Assembly: GCA_905235445.1 (NCBI GenBank)
Contig: CAJOLJ010000015.1
Span: 1-43,843 of the forward strand
Length of the DNA: 43,843 nt
Source of the DNA: an uncultured Bacteroidales bacterium
Lineage (GTDB): Bacteria > Bacteroidota > Bacteroidia > Bacteroidales > UBA932
Reading direction: 5' to 3'
Position numbers and translations under genes: made by a program. The notes beneath the pieces are model-generated. The model worked only from the letters and a program-made list of their open reading frames with translations. It did no database searches and was not told where the DNA came from. This document shows positions 42,087 to 43,843 of this stretch, piece after piece; the first letter of the stretch is position 1, and each line of letters opens with the position of its first letter.

Positions 42087-43700
42087 ATGGGACGATTCAT
42101 AAACAAAGGAAATGCTAAGTTCCGGGAATGCCTCAATTCCGGGTATGTAGACAAGACTGGACTTATCTCTTTCATGAATTCGCAGCTATTCACAAAGAAT
42201 AAATTCATTTGCTGCACAAGGGCCCGTCGCTTCGGGAAGACTATGGCGGCACAGATGCTCTGCGCTTATTATGACAAGTCCTGCGACTCGAGGTCCCTGT
42301 TCGAAGGACTGGAGATAGCCTCCGACAAGCCAACTAACCCCGATGAGAAAGATAGTACTAAGATGCGGGACACTTTTGAGAAGCACCTCAACAAGTACCC
42401 TACCCTTTTCATTGATGCATCACAGTTCGTGAATGACACCGTTACTTACGGGAAAGAGATTCTCCCCGCTGTCCAAAGGGAACTACTCGAAGATTTGAGG
42501 GGAGCTTATCCTGACCTTGAGTTAAAAGAGGGCATTTCTGTGGCAACAGCCCTCATGCTCATTAATGAGGCCAAGGGAGATAAATTCATTCTCATTATGG
42601 ACGAATGGGATGCAATCCTACGGGAATGCAAGGATGAGTCGATTAAGGAGGAATGGATTAAGTTCCTCAGGTCCCTTTTCAAGAATGAAAGTGTCTCTGA
42701 TGCATTTGCCGGGGTGTACCTCACAGGCATCCTGCCCATTATCAAGTACAACACCCAGTCCGCTCTCAACAACTTCAGGGAGTACAATATCATAAACCCA
42801 GGTCCCATAGCCAAGTATCTGGGGTTCACGAAAGAAGAAGTCCAGGCCCTCTGCCACAAGCACCGAATGGACTTTGAAGAGATGGAAACTTGGTACGACG
42901 GCTATCAGGCAGGGGACCTCCGCTCCATCTTCAATCCCAATTCCGTGATGATGGCCATAGACTATAAAAGATGCATCAGGTATTGGGGAGGGACAGGGGC
43001 CGCCAATGAACTGATGCCATATCTGAAGCTCGGTTATGACAAGGACTTTCAAACACTCATGGAAGGAGGAAGCATCCCCGTGGACACAGGGGCATTCAAC
43101 AATTCCCTTGATGACATACTGACAAGGAATAAGGCGTTTACCGCACTTATTCACCTAGGATACCTATCGTATGATGGGGAAAATGCACACATCCCAAATC
43201 AGGAGTTGATGCTGTACTTCGCGACAAACATTGAGGACGGCAACCTTGGCGGTTTGACAGACTCTCTCACTCTTTCCAAGGAATGCTTACGTAATATCAG
43301 GTCCAATAACTGCGAGGAGGTTTCCGATTTCATTGCCAGTTGTCACAACGATGTCTGTGGGGCGCAGGAGTACAATAAGGAGCAGCTTCTGTATACGACC
43401 CTCCGTGAGGCCCTCTACTACGCCCACTCATTCCACAGGGAATATCCCACTGGCAAGGGCTTTGCCGACCTTGTCCTCATCCCGAGGCCAGGGAACAGGC
43501 TTCCAGGTATCGTTGCGGAGCTGAAATGGGACAAGGATGCGCTGGGTCCCATCGCCCAGATAAGGGAGCGCAACTACACCCAGAAAGTGTTCGAGTATAC
43601 GAAGGACGTCATTCTCGTGGGAATCAATTATGACCCACAGACAAAGGAACACCAGTGTACAATCGAGAATGTCACCGCCCCTGGAAAGGATTCCATATAA
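42087..43700 (+). CDS. AAA-ATPase_like protein with C-terminal PD-(D/E)XK nuclease domain
   Basis: 537 aa from ATG 42087 (MGRFINKGNAKF). It has the PF09820 (AAA-ATPase-like) plus PF08011 (PDDEXK_9) architecture. The family opening GYVDKTGLISFMN is followed by Walker A RRFGKT (Lys51), Walker B LIMDEWDA (Asp172, Glu173), and further on TWYDGYQAG. The nuclease end has GFADLVLIP (Asp461) and AELKW (Glu478, Lys480), the D...E-x-K catalytic set. Often multi-copy in Bacteroidota and Clostridia; role unknown, sometimes suggested to be mobile or defence-related. In-frame codons before 42087 lie within the half-site cluster and are not used. More AT-rich than neighbouring genes. Confidence 0.88.
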   Translation: MGRFINKGNAKFRECLNSGYVDKTGLISFMNSQLFTKNKFICCTRARRFGKTMAAQMLCAYYDKSCDSRSLFEGLEIASDKPTNPDEKDSTKMRDTFEKHLNKYPTLFIDASQFVNDTVTYGKEILPAVQRELLEDLRGAYPDLELKEGISVATALMLINEAKGDKFILIMDEWDAILRECKDESIKEEWIKFLRSLFKNESVSDAFAGVYLTGILPIIKYNTQSALNNFREYNIINPGPIAKYLGFTKEEVQALCHKHRMDFEEMETWYDGYQAGDLRSIFNPNSVMMAIDYKRCIRYWGGTGAANELMPYLKLGYDKDFQTLMEGGSIPVDTGAFNNSLDDILTRNKAFTALIHLGYLSYDGENAHIPNQELMLYFATNIEDGNLGGLTDSLTLSKECLRNIRSNNCEEVSDFIASCHNDVCGAQEYNKEQLLYTTLREALYYAHSFHREYPTGKGFADLVLIPRPGNRLPGIVAELKWDKDALGPIAQIRERNYTQKVFEYTKDVILVGINYDPQTKEHQCTIENVTAPGKDSI

Positions 43701-43772
43701 GTTACTTTTATTGCATGGGGCCCTTACCTCTTACCGGGGGCCTACTTCATTTGGACAGCACATTCTCTTATC

Positions 43773-43843
43773 ATGGCTCAAAAGTATCTCGTAATCCTTG
43801 CCGGAGGGCAGGGCCTCCGGATGGGGAGCAGCACCCCCAAGCA
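43773..43843 (+). CDS. ispD: 2-C-methyl-D-erythritol 4-phosphate cytidylyltransferase, N-terminal fragment
   Basis: The first 23 codons before the right edge: MAQKYLVILAGGQGLRMGSSTPK. The AGGQGLRMGSSTPK stretch is the CTP-binding signature of IspD (usually AGGxGxRMGxxxPKQ), which makes CDP-methylerythritol in the MEP isoprenoid pathway. Other small nucleotidyltransferases share a similar loop, so this rests on a short segment. It lies 72 bp downstream of the ATPase gene with no clear promoter. Confidence 0.75.
   Translation, partial: MAQKYLVILAGGQGLRMGSSTPK

Noticed and set aside
1..43843. CRISPR array, insertion sequence or prophage
   Set aside because: No regularly spaced identical repeats, transposase, integrase or phage structural genes were seen.

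Overview
The window looks like chromosomal DNA of a Bacteroidota member, most likely a gut- or rumen-type Bacteroidales of fairly high GC. Four things point there. Several families are typical of or restricted to that phylum (DUF4290, DUF3822, FISUMP lipoprotein, PNGase F-like, LolA-like next to FtsK, double-FKBP lipoproteins). Upstream regions repeatedly carry the phylum's promoter pattern TTG/TTTG - 18 to 20 nt - TAnnTTTG. Clear Shine-Dalgarno sequences are lacking. Many exported proteins have lipobox signal peptides. No tRNA, rRNA, CRISPR array, insertion sequence or SusCD pair was found.

Layout. 1-1533 (minus): the start of a lipoprotein running off the left edge behind a long, foldable leader, then a CE1-type esterase with a frameshift near its end. 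1799-6092 (plus): UPF0158 protein, GH10-like lipoprotein, DnaQ-type exonuclease, and an AAA ATPase/DUF234 nuclease fusion behind a cluster of short repeats. 6158-9710 (minus): a membrane-anchored unknown, then a two-gene N-glycan operon of alpha-L-fucosidase (GH29) followed by a PNGase F-like amidase. 10075-13843: a ManA-like protein that seems to have lost its metal ligands, an S4 RNA-binding protein, rubrerythrin, and a dicarboxylate/amino-acid symporter. 14168-25039 (plus): a genome-maintenance block of addB, addA, DUF4290, ftsK and a LolA-like protein. 25119-31414: ApbE, a FISUMP lipoprotein, acetate kinase with a phosphate acyltransferase, and a serine hydrolase. 31466-36475 (minus): cytidylate kinase-like protein, MATE exporter, two FKBP lipoproteins, and a DHH phosphoesterase. 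36676-40948 (plus): an anchored unknown, DUF3822, rsmD, topB. 41089-43843: a small lipoprotein, a second ATPase/PD-(D/E)XK fusion behind an unusual cluster of TGAC half-sites, and the first codons of ispD.

How the genes fit together. Most of the window is ordinary housekeeping: DNA repair and segregation, acetate fermentation, oxidative-stress defence, rRNA modification, isoprenoid synthesis. The accessory layer is exported glycan degradation and two ATPase-nuclease fusion genes of unknown biological role, each with repeat-structured regulatory DNA. Those two loci, the disrupted esterase and the degenerate ManA-like protein are the places most worth following up.
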